NCBI RefSeq assembly: GCF_003590875.1
Contig: NZ_QYUN01000002.1
Coordinates: 2,790,001 to 2,854,000, forward strand
Length of the DNA: 64,000 nt
Source: Noviherbaspirillum cavernae
GTDB taxonomy: Bacteria > Pseudomonadota > Gammaproteobacteria > Burkholderiales > Burkholderiaceae_D
Direction of reading: 5' to 3'
The notes beneath the pieces were generated by a model. The model was not told the DNA's origin. It searched no databases and worked only from the letters and a program-made list of their open reading frames with translations. Below are positions 49,550 to 60,636 of this stretch, piece after piece. The translations under genes and the position numbers were made by a program. How positions within the stretch are numbered: position 1 is the stretch's first letter; each line of letters starts with the position of its first letter.

Positions 49550-49578
49550 TTGCAATAAAGAAATATTTCGTCTATAAC
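49550..49578 (+). promoter_or_regulatory. Sigma-70 type promoter of the chemotaxis receptor
   Basis: TTGCAA (49550-49555) and TATAAC (49573-49578) with an ideal 17-bp spacer, 117 bp before the receptor start. The hexamers are 4/6 and 5/6 matches to consensus. Confidence 0.55.
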
Positions 49579-49694
49579 TTGGTGTTAAATCATTGACAAC
49601 GTGAGCACGCGTGGCCGTTCACACCTTGTCATGGCTATTCGCAAGACCGTGCGTCTTCTCACACCCTGCAAAATCACGAACCGAGGAAGTCCGA

Positions 49695-51305
49695 ATGAAC
49701 GCCATTCGCCACCTGAAGCTGTCGCATCGCTTTTCCATTCTCATCGCCGTGTTTGCCGTCGGCTTCCTGCTCTATGGCGCGTGGTCGTTCAAGACCATCG
49801 GCGAGCTGAAGGTCAACGGCCCGGTCTATCAGCGCATCGTGCAGGGCAAGGACCTGATCGCGGATGTCCTGCCGCCGCCGGAATACATCATCGAGTCCTA
49901 TCTCGTCAGCATGCAGCTGGAACGCGCAACCGGGAAACCCGAACAGGACGCACTGGTCGATCGGCTGAAGACACTCAAAAGCGAATACGACGCCCGCCAT
50001 GAATTCTGGCTGAAGGAAACGCTGGAGCCGGAACTGGCCGAACTCTTTCTCAAGCAGGCGCACCAGCCCGCCGTCGCTTTCTATGCCGCCGCCTTCAATG
50101 AGTTCATTCCTGCGATGCAAAAGAACGACGGGCAAGCCGCCACTGCCGCGATGGCGAAGATGAACCGCGAGTACGAAGCGCACCGCAAGGCGGTCGATCA
50201 AGTCGTGCAGATCACCACCGCGCGCAACGCCGCCGACGAGGCGCAGGCGCGCGAACGCATCGAATCGGCCAATGCACTGTTGCTGGCGATCCTTGCCGCC
50301 TCGCTCGGCGCGGCAGTTGCGGTGGCTGCCGTCATCATGCGCGGCCTGCTGGCGGAGCTGGGCGGCGAACCGCGCTACGCCGCCGAAATCACGCGCAAGA
50401 TCGCCGCCGGCGACCTCACCATGAAGGTCGAGGTCAAGGATGGCGACAGGGACAGCCTGCTGCACTCCATGAAGAGCATGCAGGAAGTGCTGGCGCAGAT
50501 CGTCGCCAACATCAAGACTGCCGTCGATTGCGTCAGCACCGGCTCGCATCAGATCGCATCGGGCAACGTCGATCTTTCCACCCGCACGGAGGAACAGGCC
50601 AACTCGCTCGATGCCAGCGTGACGTCAATGCAGAAGCTCAACCACATCATCAAGCAGAATGCCGATCACGGCCTGCATGCCAACCGCCTCGCGATGTCGG
50701 CATCCGAAGTGGCGCTCAAGGGCGGCAACGTGGTGTCGCAGGTGGTGGAAACCATGGAGTCGATCAATGCCTCGTCGAAGAAGATTGCCGACATCATCGG
50801 CGTCATCGACGGCATCGCCTTCCAGACCAATATCCTTGCACTGAACGCTGCAGTGGAAGCGGCGCGCGCCGGCGAACAAGGCAAGGGCTTCGCGGTAGTC
50901 GCAGCCGAAGTGCGGCAACTCGCCCAGCGTTCCGCCGCTGCCGCACGTGAAATCAAGAACCTGATCGGCGATTCGGTCGACAAGGTGGACACGGGCGCGA
51001 AGCTGGTCGATCAGGCCGGCGCCACCATGGGCGAGATCCTCGCCAGCGTCAAGCACGTGAGCGACATCATCGGCGAGATCACCGCCGCCGGCCAGGCGCA
51101 AAGCACCGGCATCGACCAGATCAGCCATGCCATCAATGTGATGGATGAAGCGACCCAGCAGAATGCCGCTCTGGTGGAAGAGGCAGCGGCGGCGGCCGAA
51201 AGCCTGAAGGATCAGGCCGCCAGCCTGGCGCAACTGGTCAGCGTGTTCAAGGTGGATGAGGCGCGCGTGGCGCGGGCGACGCCCCTTGCAGCAGTGTTGA
51301 CGTAA
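49695..51305 (+). CDS. Methyl-accepting chemotaxis protein
   Basis: 536 residues. A membrane helix (13-31), periplasmic ligand domain (about 35-190), a second helix (195-217), HAMP (about 220-270) and an MCP signalling domain with methylation helices. The hairpin tip [20 protein letters not shown]...[21 protein letters not shown] is intact, as are the [10 protein letters not shown] adaptation segment. No C-terminal NWETF CheR-tether is present. Ligand unknown. GAGGAAGTCCGA precedes the ATG; it has its own promoter. Confidence 0.95.
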   Translation: MNAIRHLKLSHRFSILIAVFAVGFLLYGAWSFKTIGELKVNGPVYQRIVQGKDLIADVLPPPEYIIESYLVSMQLERATGKPEQDALVDRLKTLKSEYDARHEFWLKETLEPELAELFLKQAHQPAVAFYAAAFNEFIPAMQKNDGQAATAAMAKMNREYEAHRKAVDQVVQITTARNAADEAQARERIESANALLLAILAASLGAAVAVAAVIMRGLLAELGGEPRYAAEITRKIAAGDLTMKVEVKDGDRDSLLHSMKSMQEVLAQIVANIKTAVDCVSTGSHQIASGNVDLSTRTEEQANSLDASVTSMQKLNHIIKQNADHGLHANRLAMSASEVALKGGNVVSQVVETMESINASSKKIADIIGVIDGIAFQTNILALNAAVEAARAGEQGKGFAVVAAEVRQLAQRSAAAAREIKNLIGDSVDKVDTGAKLVDQAGATMGEILASVKHVSDIIGEITAAGQAQSTGIDQISHAINVMDEATQQNAALVEEAAAAAESLKDQAASLAQLVSVFKVDEARVARATPLAAVLT

Positions 51306-51329
51306 CCGCAAGGGCTTTGCATTGATTTC

Positions 51330-51356
51330 GTCATTCCGAACGCAGTGAGGAATGAC
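51330..51356 (+). repeat. 24-bp dispersed repeat, copy 2, with hairpin
   Basis: Identical to 43901-43924 over 24 bp. In this copy GTCATTCC (51330-51337) pairs perfectly with GGAATGAC (51349-51356), 25 bp after the chemotaxis receptor stop. No T run follows. Confidence 0.55.
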
Positions 51357-51366
51357 AGCACAGGCC

Positions 51367-51834
51367 CTAGCCCGCCGGCTTCACTGCCATCAGATAGATC
51401 GCCGGCAGCGGCAACAGCGTTGCAGGAATCCCGGCAACCGTCCACAGCATGGACAGCTTCCAGTACCGCGCCGGGATTTCAGCCTGTGACGCCAGCGGCC
51501 TGAGCAGACGCGATTGCGCGATCTGCACCGGCAACAGCACGAACAGCCAGATCAGGCCGCTGCCAATGACCATAAAATAGCTCCAGCGAATCCACGATGT
51601 CGCCATCACGCCGCCGTAGAAAGGCGCCATCGCATGACCGGTCGCCATCAGGAGCGCGATGCCGCCCGCCGTGAAGAACACGTCGGTCAGATTCACCAGG
51701 CGCGTCGCGTAACGGATGATGCCGACGTCACGCGTGCGGTCGGCCAGAGCCTTCCAGAAGGCGCTGACGATGATGTTGCCGACGAAGAGCGTGACGGCGA
51801 AGATGTGCAAGGCTTTCAGGGTTGCTGCTGACAT
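51367..51834 (-). CDS. DUF2269 family membrane protein
   Basis: 155 residues with four membrane helices: ALHIFAVTLFVGNIIVSAFWKAL, NLTDVFFTAGGIALLMATGHAM, WSYFMVIGSGLIWLFVLLPVQ and LSMLWTVAGIPATLLPLPAIY. The LHIFAVTLFVGN-H pattern is the DUF2269 start. AGGAGCCACC precedes the ATG at 51834. Function unknown. It converges with the chemotaxis receptor gene. Confidence 0.85.
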   Translation of the reverse strand: MSAATLKALHIFAVTLFVGNIIVSAFWKALADRTRDVGIIRYATRLVNLTDVFFTAGGIALLMATGHAMAPFYGGVMATSWIRWSYFMVIGSGLIWLFVLLPVQIAQSRLLRPLASQAEIPARYWKLSMLWTVAGIPATLLPLPAIYLMAVKPAG

Positions 51835-52179
51835 GGTGGCTCCTGCGGTGGATGAATGTTCGGACGTGGGCCATTGTCGCGCCTGCCGCAGGAATTGAGG
51901 AGCCGCATGCGACGAAACGCGACATCCGATGCGTGAAACGTTGCTTGCGGCGATGAAATGCGCTTGCCTCATCTGCCGCATCTTCCAGATCGGAACGGCT
52001 CAAGCCCTCGAATCATCTCAACATCATGAGCTTCCTGAAATCGGCAGTCATTGACTGCCCATGGCCTTGTCATCCCGGCGAAGCACCCGGATTCGGTGAC
52101 GTCCATGTGCGACGTCGGATTCCGGCGTACGCCGGGATGGCGGCGACGGCAGCGCAATCGTCCGGTTTTCGGATTCCCG
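51835..52179. other. Gene-free region with a long-range inverted repeat
   Basis: 345 bp between the DUF2269 start and the DUF1223 stop, with no gene. CATCCCGGCG at 52071-52080 is matched by CGCCGGGATG at 52130-52139, and GGATTCCGG-type sequences inside resemble the 'cattcccggcgtacgccgggaat' class of dispersed repeats of Proteobacteria. The DUF2269 promoter would lie at the left end. Confidence 0.5.
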
Positions 52180-52950
52180 CTAGCCGGCACACACCGGCAA
52201 TGCCAGTGCCTGCAATACCTCTCCCGTGTCCGACTGCACGAAGGCGGCAACGCCAAGATTCTTCGCCGCGCCGGCCGGCAACGCCAGCGCGCGTTGCAGT
52301 TGTGCCTTGCCAGGCGCGCCATTCAGCGCAATCGGGCCGATCCAATCGCGCACCACGTAGTCGTGCTGCAGCGTCACTCCCCGGTTCTCGCCGGCCCTGA
52401 TCACGCTCGTCAACCCGTTTTCATACAAGGCGACGAACAGCTGCCCGCCTTGCGCCGATTGCGCGTTCACATCGACCGGCAGACCGGCGTCGGAAAGCGC
52501 CCCCAGCGCGATACGGATGTCCGCCTGTGCAGGCCGCTCGTTGGCGCGCCGGACCGCTGCCGGTACGCCGCTGCGCCAGTTCCGCAATTCCTTGCCCGCA
52601 ACGAATATTTCCGGCGTATAGATCGTGCGGCTGGATGCGCGCTCGGACAGCCAGCGTTGCCGCTCGGTGAAGGTCCGTTTCGCGTATATATCTTTCCAGC
52701 CGATGTAGTCCCAGTAATCGACATGCAGCGACAGCGGCACCACCTGCTCCGCCGTCAGACCGGCATCCCGCAGTTTGCTGACGAATTGGTCGGCGGGCGG
52801 GCAACTGCTGCAACCCTCGGACGTGTACAGCTCCAGCAAGGCAACCGTATGCGCAGGGCTTTGCTTGCTGCAAGCCTGCGCGACGGCATTCGGCCATGGC
52901 ACGATAAACAATGCGAGGAACAGTGTGAACGACGTTGCAAGCGTTTTCAT
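52180..52950 (-). CDS. DUF1223 family exported thioredoxin-like protein
   Basis: 256 residues. Signal peptide (MKTLATSFTLFLALFIVPWP, cleavage near AVAQ) then the DUF1223 thioredoxin fold: VALLELYTSEGCSSCPPADQFVSKL with a CxxC-type Cys pair (CSSC near residue 45), DYWDYIGWKD and YTPEIFVAGKE. GGAGATGCG precedes the ATG at 52950. Periplasmic, possibly redox-active; substrate unknown. Confidence 0.85.
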   Translation of the reverse strand: MKTLATSFTLFLALFIVPWPNAVAQACSKQSPAHTVALLELYTSEGCSSCPPADQFVSKLRDAGLTAEQVVPLSLHVDYWDYIGWKDIYAKRTFTERQRWLSERASSRTIYTPEIFVAGKELRNWRSGVPAAVRRANERPAQADIRIALGALSDAGLPVDVNAQSAQGGQLFVALYENGLTSVIRAGENRGVTLQHDYVVRDWIGPIALNGAPGKAQLQRALALPAGAAKNLGVAAFVQSDTGEVLQALALPVCAG

Positions 52951-53040
52951 CGCATCTCCAGAATGGCCGGTCCAGTCCGGTATGCATTGGTCGATGCGTG
53001 ATACGGAAAACTTACAGCGCGGCCCGCACACGTCCTGCCC

Positions 53041-54144
53041 TCAGCGCCGCGCCTCGATCAACTCGCGCAAATCGTCCGGCAACATCGCCCGCATCCGTAC
53101 GGAAACCACCACCTCGTTCTTGCTCCACCACAAGCCTATCCAGATCAGCGCAAAGCCGAGCAAGGTCAGCACCAGCACAAACGCCAGACTATTCCTGAAC
53201 AGGTGCCATGACAGGTCGCCCAGCACGATCGCAATGCCGATCCCGCCGAACACCGCAAACGTCCGCCGTCCCAGCACCGCGCCGATGAACACCAGGCCGA
53301 AGTGGATCGCCAGATACACCAGCTTGCCCGACAAGCTGCCCGAACCCATCAACGACAGCGCACCGCAGAACGTCAGCAAGCCGAACAGGTACAGCCAGAA
53401 TGCGTAATCCTTGTCATGCCGCGAGCGCAGATCGACAAAGAACGCGAACAGCAGCATCACGAGGCCGAACACCAGCGAAATCATCTTGCGCAGTTCCCAC
53501 GCCGCGCCGCCGAACCAGCCGCCCGGCTCGCCGCTCGCCTGCGTCAGCAGCGCCGGCACGATGTCCATGCCCATGTACCAGAGCGTCACCGCCACCGGCA
53601 TCATCAGGAACGGATAGCGGAAGCGCCACAGCATCGCCGCGCCCGCCACCAGAGTCGCCAGTTCCATCACCAGCCAGCGCCAATCGATGTAGCGGTGGTA
53701 ATCGCGATAATGCTGCGCATGCGGACCATCGCTCCAGAATCCGAGCACATGCTGCAAGGCGTACACCGCCAGCGGCACCAGCGCGATCGCGAGCGTCGCA
53801 AAAATGCCCGCCGGCACACCATGACTGCGCTTCTCCAGCCACGCGGCAACCCCGATCGCCGCCAGCGCATAAGCCACCGACAAACCCAGCAACGCGCCCA
53901 TGCCCAGCGCATCAACGGCAATCGTGGTGAACAATGTCGCCGCCCCGATCGCCAGCATGCCGCCGAGGTAATACAGCACATTCGTGCCATTGAATCGCGT
54001 CCCATTGCGCGCCCCATTGCGTGCCCGATTGTGCGGCGATTGCGTATCCCGCTGCACCAGGAAGGCGAACAGCGCATCGATCGCCACCGGATCGAGCACG
54101 CCCGCCTTTACCGCCGCCTCCAGATCTTCCCTTCTGACCGTCAT
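53041..54144 (-). CDS. DUF2157 membrane protein
   Basis: 367 residues. An N-terminal cytosolic helix (RREDLEAAVKAGVLDPVAIDALFAFL) and about ten membrane helices, the DUF2157 pattern. A short Asn/Arg/Gly-rich linker near residue 40 (RARNGARNGTRFNGT) is encoded by small in-phase repeats. AAGGAG precedes the ATG at 54144; the frame is open to 54288. Function unknown. Divergent from glnS. Confidence 0.82.
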   Translation of the reverse strand: MTVRREDLEAAVKAGVLDPVAIDALFAFLVQRDTQSPHNRARNGARNGTRFNGTNVLYYLGGMLAIGAATLFTTIAVDALGMGALLGLSVAYALAAIGVAAWLEKRSHGVPAGIFATLAIALVPLAVYALQHVLGFWSDGPHAQHYRDYHRYIDWRWLVMELATLVAGAAMLWRFRYPFLMMPVAVTLWYMGMDIVPALLTQASGEPGGWFGGAAWELRKMISLVFGLVMLLFAFFVDLRSRHDKDYAFWLYLFGLLTFCGALSLMGSGSLSGKLVYLAIHFGLVFIGAVLGRRTFAVFGGIGIAIVLGDLSWHLFRNSLAFVLVLTLLGFALIWIGLWWSKNEVVVSVRMRAMLPDDLRELIEARR

Positions 54145-54345
54145 GGACCACTCCTTGTCATTATTGCCATTGCGGAATGTATCGCGTTCCACAGCCGGCT
54201 GGGCGGAGAACTTCGCCAGCCTATTGTCGCGATACGCGCAGTCTCGGCCGGCGATACGGGACCGCCACCCTTGGCAGACCTGGCGCACTACCCTCTACGG
54301 TAAAATGCAAGCAACCCTTTCAGCGAATTTCCACGAAACACATTC

Positions 54346-56109
<1,764 letters not shown>

Positions 56110-56193
56110 GGGAGTAATTAATTATCTGCATCGCTTTGATGCGGTACTAGCAACAGCATTTTTCATGCTTAACAATAAAAACCGGAGCGCTCA

Positions 56194-57189
56194 ATGGATC
56201 GCGTTGACTATGAATCTCTTGTAATACAAGACTTAGCCAATTTTTACAAAAATAACGAACTGAAGCTCGACCCGTGGTATCAACGTCGCTCCGTATGGAA
56301 TCTCGCACAGAAGGGATACCTACTCAATACACTGTTCGTCAAGAAGCCGGTACCAACGATATACATTCGCCATTATTTGGACGTAGAGAGCGAGAAAAGT
56401 ATTAAGGAGGTCGTCGATGGGCAGCAGCGTATGCGCTCAATTCTGGGATATCTTGATGATGAATTTGCAGCGCGTCATCCCAATCACAATGCACCCGTAA
56501 AGTACTCTGCTCTCTCGCCCAAAGAGCGAACTGAGCTGAAGATGACCAAGCTGTCGATCGGATCTCTTGTCAACGCCGAGGAGAGCGACGTTATCGAAAT
56601 ATTTGGGCGCTTGAATTCCATTTCTAAGTCGTTAAACGCTCAAGAAAAGCGGAACGCAAAATTTAGCGGAGCAATGAAACAGTTCTGTTTGGAGTATGCG
56701 GCCAAAAAGGTGGGCTTTTGGCGAGAAACCAGCATATTCTCCGCGACAGATATTTCCCGCATGGACGAGGTCCAGTTTATTTCAGATCTTGTCCTGAATC
56801 TGTTATCGGGGCTTTCTGACTTCAGTTCGGCCAAACTCGATAACTTGTACGAGCAATATGACGATCTGTTTGATGACGAGAAAAAAATTCAAAAGCGGTT
56901 GGATCGAATTTTTTCAATTATTGAAAAACTGACTGCGACTGCGATAAAAGATACGATTTTTTATCGCTCCCCAATTTTCTTCTCTCTTTTAATAGTGCTT
57001 GATCAAAAAAAAGGCGCTATTGGTTCGAAAAAACTAGAAGAACAGATGAAGGCGATCGACGCACTTTTTAACGACGCATCGAAGCATAAAGCCGAGGATA
57101 GAGCTTTTTATGAAGCATGCACTGCTTCTACGCAGCGCATAAAAAGCAGACGGGTACGCCATGAATACTTAGCAAAGCGAATCAGCTGA
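56194..57189 (+). CDS. DUF262 (GmrS/ParB-like) domain protein
   Basis: 331 residues. DUF262 motifs: YQRRSVWN at 29-36, VDGQQRMRS at 74-82 (the ParB/GmrS-like DGQQR site), and FGRLNSISKSLNAQEKRN at 137-154. The usual C-terminal DUF1524 HNH domain of GmrSD is absent; the C-terminal half is Lys-rich helical. DUF262 proteins bind and hydrolyse nucleotides and take part in type IV restriction (GmrSD, BrxU). GGAG precedes the ATG. DNA is near 40% GC against 60% around it, which suggests transfer. The next gene starts five bases after its stop, so the two are one unit. Target and activity unproven. Confidence 0.82.
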   Translation: MDRVDYESLVIQDLANFYKNNELKLDPWYQRRSVWNLAQKGYLLNTLFVKKPVPTIYIRHYLDVESEKSIKEVVDGQQRMRSILGYLDDEFAARHPNHNAPVKYSALSPKERTELKMTKLSIGSLVNAEESDVIEIFGRLNSISKSLNAQEKRNAKFSGAMKQFCLEYAAKKVGFWRETSIFSATDISRMDEVQFISDLVLNLLSGLSDFSSAKLDNLYEQYDDLFDDEKKIQKRLDRIFSIIEKLTATAIKDTIFYRSPIFFSLLIVLDQKKGAIGSKKLEEQMKAIDALFNDASKHKAEDRAFYEACTASTQRIKSRRVRHEYLAKRIS

Positions 57190-57194
57190 CCCAT

Positions 57195-57818
57195 ATGGTT
57201 TCGCTTGCGTCGGACTATCAACGATTCGTTAGATTGACGAACGAATTGTTGCAACTAAACCATAAGCTAACCAATCTTGAGCTGGAGTATCAAAAGCTTA
57301 TATCTGAGAACATCATGCTACGGCTCTTTTACGAACTGGATAAATGCGCTGAGAACATCGCTTTAAAGCTTACACGCGGGGTTCTTTACCTGGACGGCAG
57401 TGCTCCGCGGCTATTAATACCTGGATTTCGAAGTGTTGATGCGGCACGCCAACATATGCTGCAGGTGACGAAAAAATATTACTTAGAGTGGACTACGCTA
57501 TCCAAGATACAAAAAAACTTAAATGGCATTCTAGATCCGGGCGACCATTTCTTAAGCATTAGAAGTCTGCATGATGCAACCTATGACGATATGAGGCATG
57601 TGCGGAATCATATCGCTCATGGCTCTACATCAACACAATTAAAGTTTTCTGCTCTCTCAACCAAAATTTTCTCGGCATCACGAGGCATTAATCCTGGTAG
57701 ATTTCTTTTGTCCTGCAAAGCAGCTATCCCTGGTAATCCGCCCAAAGATCGCATTATTGTTCAATACATAAGGTGGTCGAAAGTATTTATTAAGACCTTG
57801 ACGAAGTCTCCCATCTAA
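57195..57818 (+). CDS. HEPN-motif protein, partner of the DUF262 gene (MAE_28990/MAE_18760-like)
   Basis: 207 residues, mostly helical. The sequence MRHVRNHIAHGSTST holds an R-x4-H motif (R137-H142, RNHIAH), the catalytic signature of HEPN RNases. A helix rich in conserved positions lies near 30-60, as in MAE_28990/MAE_18760-type HEPN proteins. It is AT-rich like its partner and starts five bases after the DUF262 stop with no clear ribosome site, so coupling is likely. A likely role is an RNase effector controlled by the DUF262 protein (inference). Family placement is by eye. Confidence 0.65.
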   Translation: MVSLASDYQRFVRLTNELLQLNHKLTNLELEYQKLISENIMLRLFYELDKCAENIALKLTRGVLYLDGSAPRLLIPGFRSVDAARQHMLQVTKKYYLEWTTLSKIQKNLNGILDPGDHFLSIRSLHDATYDDMRHVRNHIAHGSTSTQLKFSALSTKIFSASRGINPGRFLLSCKAAIPGNPPKDRIIVQYIRWSKVFIKTLTKSPI

Positions 57819-57958
57819 GGCAACGCTGAACAAGTAAACGAGATCTCGAGATTGCTCGTCAAGTTCCATGCGCACCATTCTGCATGCGGACCCAGTTACC
57901 TAATCACTGACGCGCAACGTTCCTCCAAATCGGTACGCGGGGCGCTCGGCAATTACCA

Positions 57959-58189
57959 ATGAATGAAAATCTGCAGTCCCCGTCTCCTGCCAACGCCTGT
58001 CAAGCCAGACAATGGATCGCCGATCTGATCGCGCAACTGTCTCAACACAGCGTCTTGCTGCGGGATCCACCGGAAGAGCCGACTACCTGCTGCGGTCGCG
58101 GCTGCAGTGGCTGCGTGTGGGAAGGGTATCTGAGTGCAGTCGGATATTGGTGTGAACAAGCGCGGGAAGCTTTGCTCAGGCACGGCTGA
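57959..58189 (+). CDS. Oxidoreductase-like domain protein (PF09791 type)
   Basis: 76 residues. PPEEPTTCCGRGCSGCVWEGYLSAVGYW is the Oxidored-like motif with cysteines CC-x3-C-x2-C. The domain occurs as small proteins or attached to reductases; it probably binds metal. Function unknown. Cytosolic. GC content returns to genome normal here, marking the right edge of the AT-rich island. No evident operon. Confidence 0.8.
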   Translation: MNENLQSPSPANACQARQWIADLIAQLSQHSVLLRDPPEEPTTCCGRGCSGCVWEGYLSAVGYWCEQAREALLRHG

Positions 58190-58509
58190 TACGGCAAGCG
58201 CAGAGTGCGCCTCGCCCGCTTGGCGCCGAAGCTTCGGATGTGATGCTGCCCGGCGCTCGACGAAACGTCCGCCAATGATTACAGAGAAGTCAGTAATTTA
58301 GATGACAACATTGTGACCACATTCCCTCCCCTTCAAGGGGAGGGTTAGGGTGGGGATGGGTTAAATCCGCAGCGAAAAACCCATCCCCATCCCGGCCTTC
58401 CCCTTGAAGGGGAAGGAGTTGAAGCAATGCAGCCGTCGTCCAAATTTCTGACTACTGAGTAATGGGCGCATGGCAGTAGGCGCATGACACCTTTCACAGG
58501 ACGAACAAT
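58190..58509. other. Gene-free region with palindromic repeats
   Basis: 320 bp without a gene. It holds the two-armed repeat listed separately (58324-58418). Upstream of the DMT gene only a plain AT-containing stretch is seen. Confidence 0.5.
58324..58418. repeat. Two-armed palindromic intergenic repeat
   Basis: Each arm contains its own palindrome (CTCCCCTTCAAGGGGAG on the left; TTCCCCTTGAAGGGGAA on the right), and the arms pair with each other through GGTGGGGATGGGTT / AACCCATCCCC. This is the widespread 'ccctccccttcaaggggaggg' class of bacterial intergenic repeats. RNA from it would form a large cruciform-like hairpin. Confidence 0.7.
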
Positions 58510-58953
58510 ATGAAAACATGGTATGTAATGCTCGCCATCGCAGCGGGTGCGGTCCTGCCGATCCAGGTGGGCGTGAACAGCACTCTTCGCCATGGCATCG
58601 GCAGCCCGATCGTGGCCGCGCTCATTTCATTTGGCGTGGGGACCGTGTGCCTGTTGGCATACGCGCTCGCGGCACGCGCCGAATGGCCGACGGCCCAGAT
58701 GCTGGCGAAGTTGCCGATGTGGGCGTGGATCGGTGGTGTGGTGGGCGCGTTTTACGTGGCAACCGCGATTCTCGTTGCGCCAAAACTGGGAGCAGCAAAC
58801 CTGGTGTGCCTGACCATTGCCGCGCAATTGTTCATGTCACTCCTGCTGGACCATTACGGCCTGATTGGATTCGCTCAGCATGGCATCAATGTGGCGCGCA
58901 TTGTCGGCGCACTACTGCTCATTGCGGGAACGGTGATGATCGTGAAGTACTGA
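58510..58953 (+). CDS. DUF606/YdcZ-type DMT transporter
   Basis: 147 residues, about five membrane helices. MLAIAAGAVLPIQVGVNSTLRHGIGSPIVAALISFGVGT and PKLGAANLVCLTIAAQLFMSLLLDHYGLIGF are the DUF606 (YdcZ) pattern of half-size DMT transporters. AGGACGAACAAT precedes the ATG. Substrate unknown; such half-size proteins usually act as dimers. Confidence 0.88.
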   Translation: MKTWYVMLAIAAGAVLPIQVGVNSTLRHGIGSPIVAALISFGVGTVCLLAYALAARAEWPTAQMLAKLPMWAWIGGVVGAFYVATAILVAPKLGAANLVCLTIAAQLFMSLLLDHYGLIGFAQHGINVARIVGALLLIAGTVMIVKY

Positions 58954-59202
58954 CGAATGAACGAGACAGTGTGACATGCGCAGCGCATCGACCTGTCTGT
59001 CTGTTTGCTCGCGTCGCCTCATCAATGTAACAAATTTCTTCATCGCAACATCTCTCCATTGTCACTGGCTAATATCGAACCGCACTGCAACCAACCTCGG
59101 GCAGTGCGGCTTCAGCGCCATCGGCGTGAGCAGGCCTTAACCATTCCGGCGCGAACGCTCGAAACTGACCGTGAGAGATCGCGTCATAACGGAGACAATC
59201 TG

Positions 59203-59649
59203 ATGAAGAAACTATTCCCTGTCCTTTTTGGCATCGGCATGACCGTCGCAATTCCTCACGCGTTCGCAGAGAGCGCTGCTCCGGCACCAACGAGGAAACC
59301 GGTAAAGCACGCCGCAAAGAAGGCGGTGCAAAAAACGGATGAGGACAATCAACCCGACCTCGCCGGCAAGACCCGCACCGACTTCCATTGCGAGCTTGGC
59401 AACAAGGTATCGATCTACGACAACGCCGGCGACAACCAGCGCATCGGCATGCGCTGGAACAAGAAGATGCACGAACTGACGCGCGTGGAAACCTCGACAG
59501 GCGCGCATCGTTTTGAAGACAAGGATGCCGGTCTGGTTTGGATCAGTATTCCGGCCAAGAGCATGCTGCTCGACTCGAAAAAGGGACTACAGCTTGCCAA
59601 TGAATGCAGGAGCAGAGAGCACATGAAGGCCAAGAGTCCGAACACCTGA
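59203..59649 (+). CDS. Exported protein with MliC-like C-terminal region
   Basis: 148 residues. Signal peptide (MKKLFPVLFGIGMTVAIPHAFA) then a Lys/Ala-rich linker and a C-terminal ~85 residues (TDFHCELGNKVSIYDN...THRFEDKDAGLVWISIPAKSMLLDSKKGLQLANEC) with two Cys, in the manner of the membrane-bound lysozyme inhibitor MliC/PliC. The resemblance is faint and key residues cannot be checked by eye. GGAGACAATC precedes the ATG. Periplasmic. Confidence 0.6.
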   Translation: MKKLFPVLFGIGMTVAIPHAFAESAAPAPTRKPVKHAAKKAVQKTDEDNQPDLAGKTRTDFHCELGNKVSIYDNAGDNQRIGMRWNKKMHELTRVETSTGAHRFEDKDAGLVWISIPAKSMLLDSKKGLQLANECRSREHMKAKSPNT

Positions 59650-59792
59650 GCGAACACACAAGCCAGGACCCGCGGCAGCGAAGGCGGAAAAGTGAAGCGC
59701 ATTCCGCCGACTTCCGCTCCTCGGTTGCAAGACAACCGTCGGCTGAACAAACGCCGTGCATTCCGATGAGTGGCACGGCTGTTACGACGCGA

Positions 59793-60311
59793 TCAGAAAT
59801 ACTTCTTCACAACCTCGCCAAACGCTTCCTCAACCGACTTGCCCTTCTTCATCAGTTCGGTAATCTCGTCCGAATATTCGGTAATCTTCGGCGGGAGCGT
59901 TTGCCGATTGTTCTTGAAATATTCATAGCGTTGGGCGGCGAACTGGTCTTCGAGTCTTGCCGCGCTGGTTGCGCCGCCGGCGCGGACGACACGTGCTGTG
60001 CGCGAGCCGGTGCGAGAGCCTGTGCCGATTCCGGCGATGAGCGCCTTTACCTTGTCCAGCGTGAGGATCGCGCTGAGGTTGGCACCGGAGAACTCATCGC
60101 CCTCGGGACGCAGCAGGTGATGGTTCTTGTCGAACGCCATTGTTTTTCCGAGGGTGGTCAGGATTTGATAGCTCGGCTCGGAGCCGCCGCTAACAAAGGA
60201 AAACTGAACGCGGTCGCCATAGTCGGCCATTTTTGCCATGACGCCTTTGAGATATTCCGCTGGAAGGGTGTCAAAGTTGCCATTCCAGCGCTTGCTTCTA
60301 GTTGAGACCAA
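59793..60311 (-). CDS. Hypothetical protein
   Basis: 172 residues from a TTG at 60311; an ATG at 60239 with AAAGGCGTC upstream gives 148 residues and may be the real start. No family recognised. It is not secreted and not membrane-bound: an N-terminal alpha/beta-looking part (LPAEYLKGVMAKMADYGDRVQFSFVSGGSEPSYQILTTLG), a Gly/Ser/Thr/Arg linker (GTGSRTGSRTARVVRAGG) and a helical Lys/Glu-rich end (EYSDEITELMKKGKSVEEAFGEVVKKYF). A stop 150 bp from the MliC-like gene, convergent. Coding potential is good by codon use. Confidence 0.5.
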   Translation of the reverse strand: MVSTRSKRWNGNFDTLPAEYLKGVMAKMADYGDRVQFSFVSGGSEPSYQILTTLGKTMAFDKNHHLLRPEGDEFSGANLSAILTLDKVKALIAGIGTGSRTGSRTARVVRAGGATSAARLEDQFAAQRYEYFKNNRQTLPPKITEYSDEITELMKKGKSVEEAFGEVVKKYF

Positions 60312-60636
60312 GATAGTGTGCTTTCAAAAAAGTTACTGATATGCCTGCGAGCTGTCGGCTCTGCTAGTGCTGCGAAGTAAATCCGGGCGCGCATTATCGC
60401 TTAAATGAGGGGCAACGTCTTGACCAACGAAGACGGCGCCAGTTCCCTTCATCAACTGACCGGAAGAATGCAGCGAATGGCCGACCCTGATGGTCATTCC
60501 ATCATGCGGGGCGACAGGCAGAACATGGAGCACATATCGTCACAGTTTGTCCACCGTTCGTCCACCGTTCGCGTCCATCGTCCAATATACTGCGACAACT
60601 CCCTCCAAACCGCTGCGCGCGCCGCGCCTATTGCCC
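60312..60636. other. Intergenic region with an 11-bp tandem repeat
   Basis: 325 bp without a supportable gene. GTCCACCGTTC occurs twice in direct tandem (60549-60559, 60560-60570), then a weaker GCGTCCATC-GTCC copy. It lies about 70-90 bp upstream of the next gene and could be an operator, or a slippage product. Confidence 0.45.

Noticed and set aside
49556..49578. FliA-type (sigma-28) promoter before the chemotaxis receptor
   Set aside because: TAAA and the GCCGATAA-like element are 10 bases apart where 15 are needed; a sigma-70 reading of the same stretch fits better.
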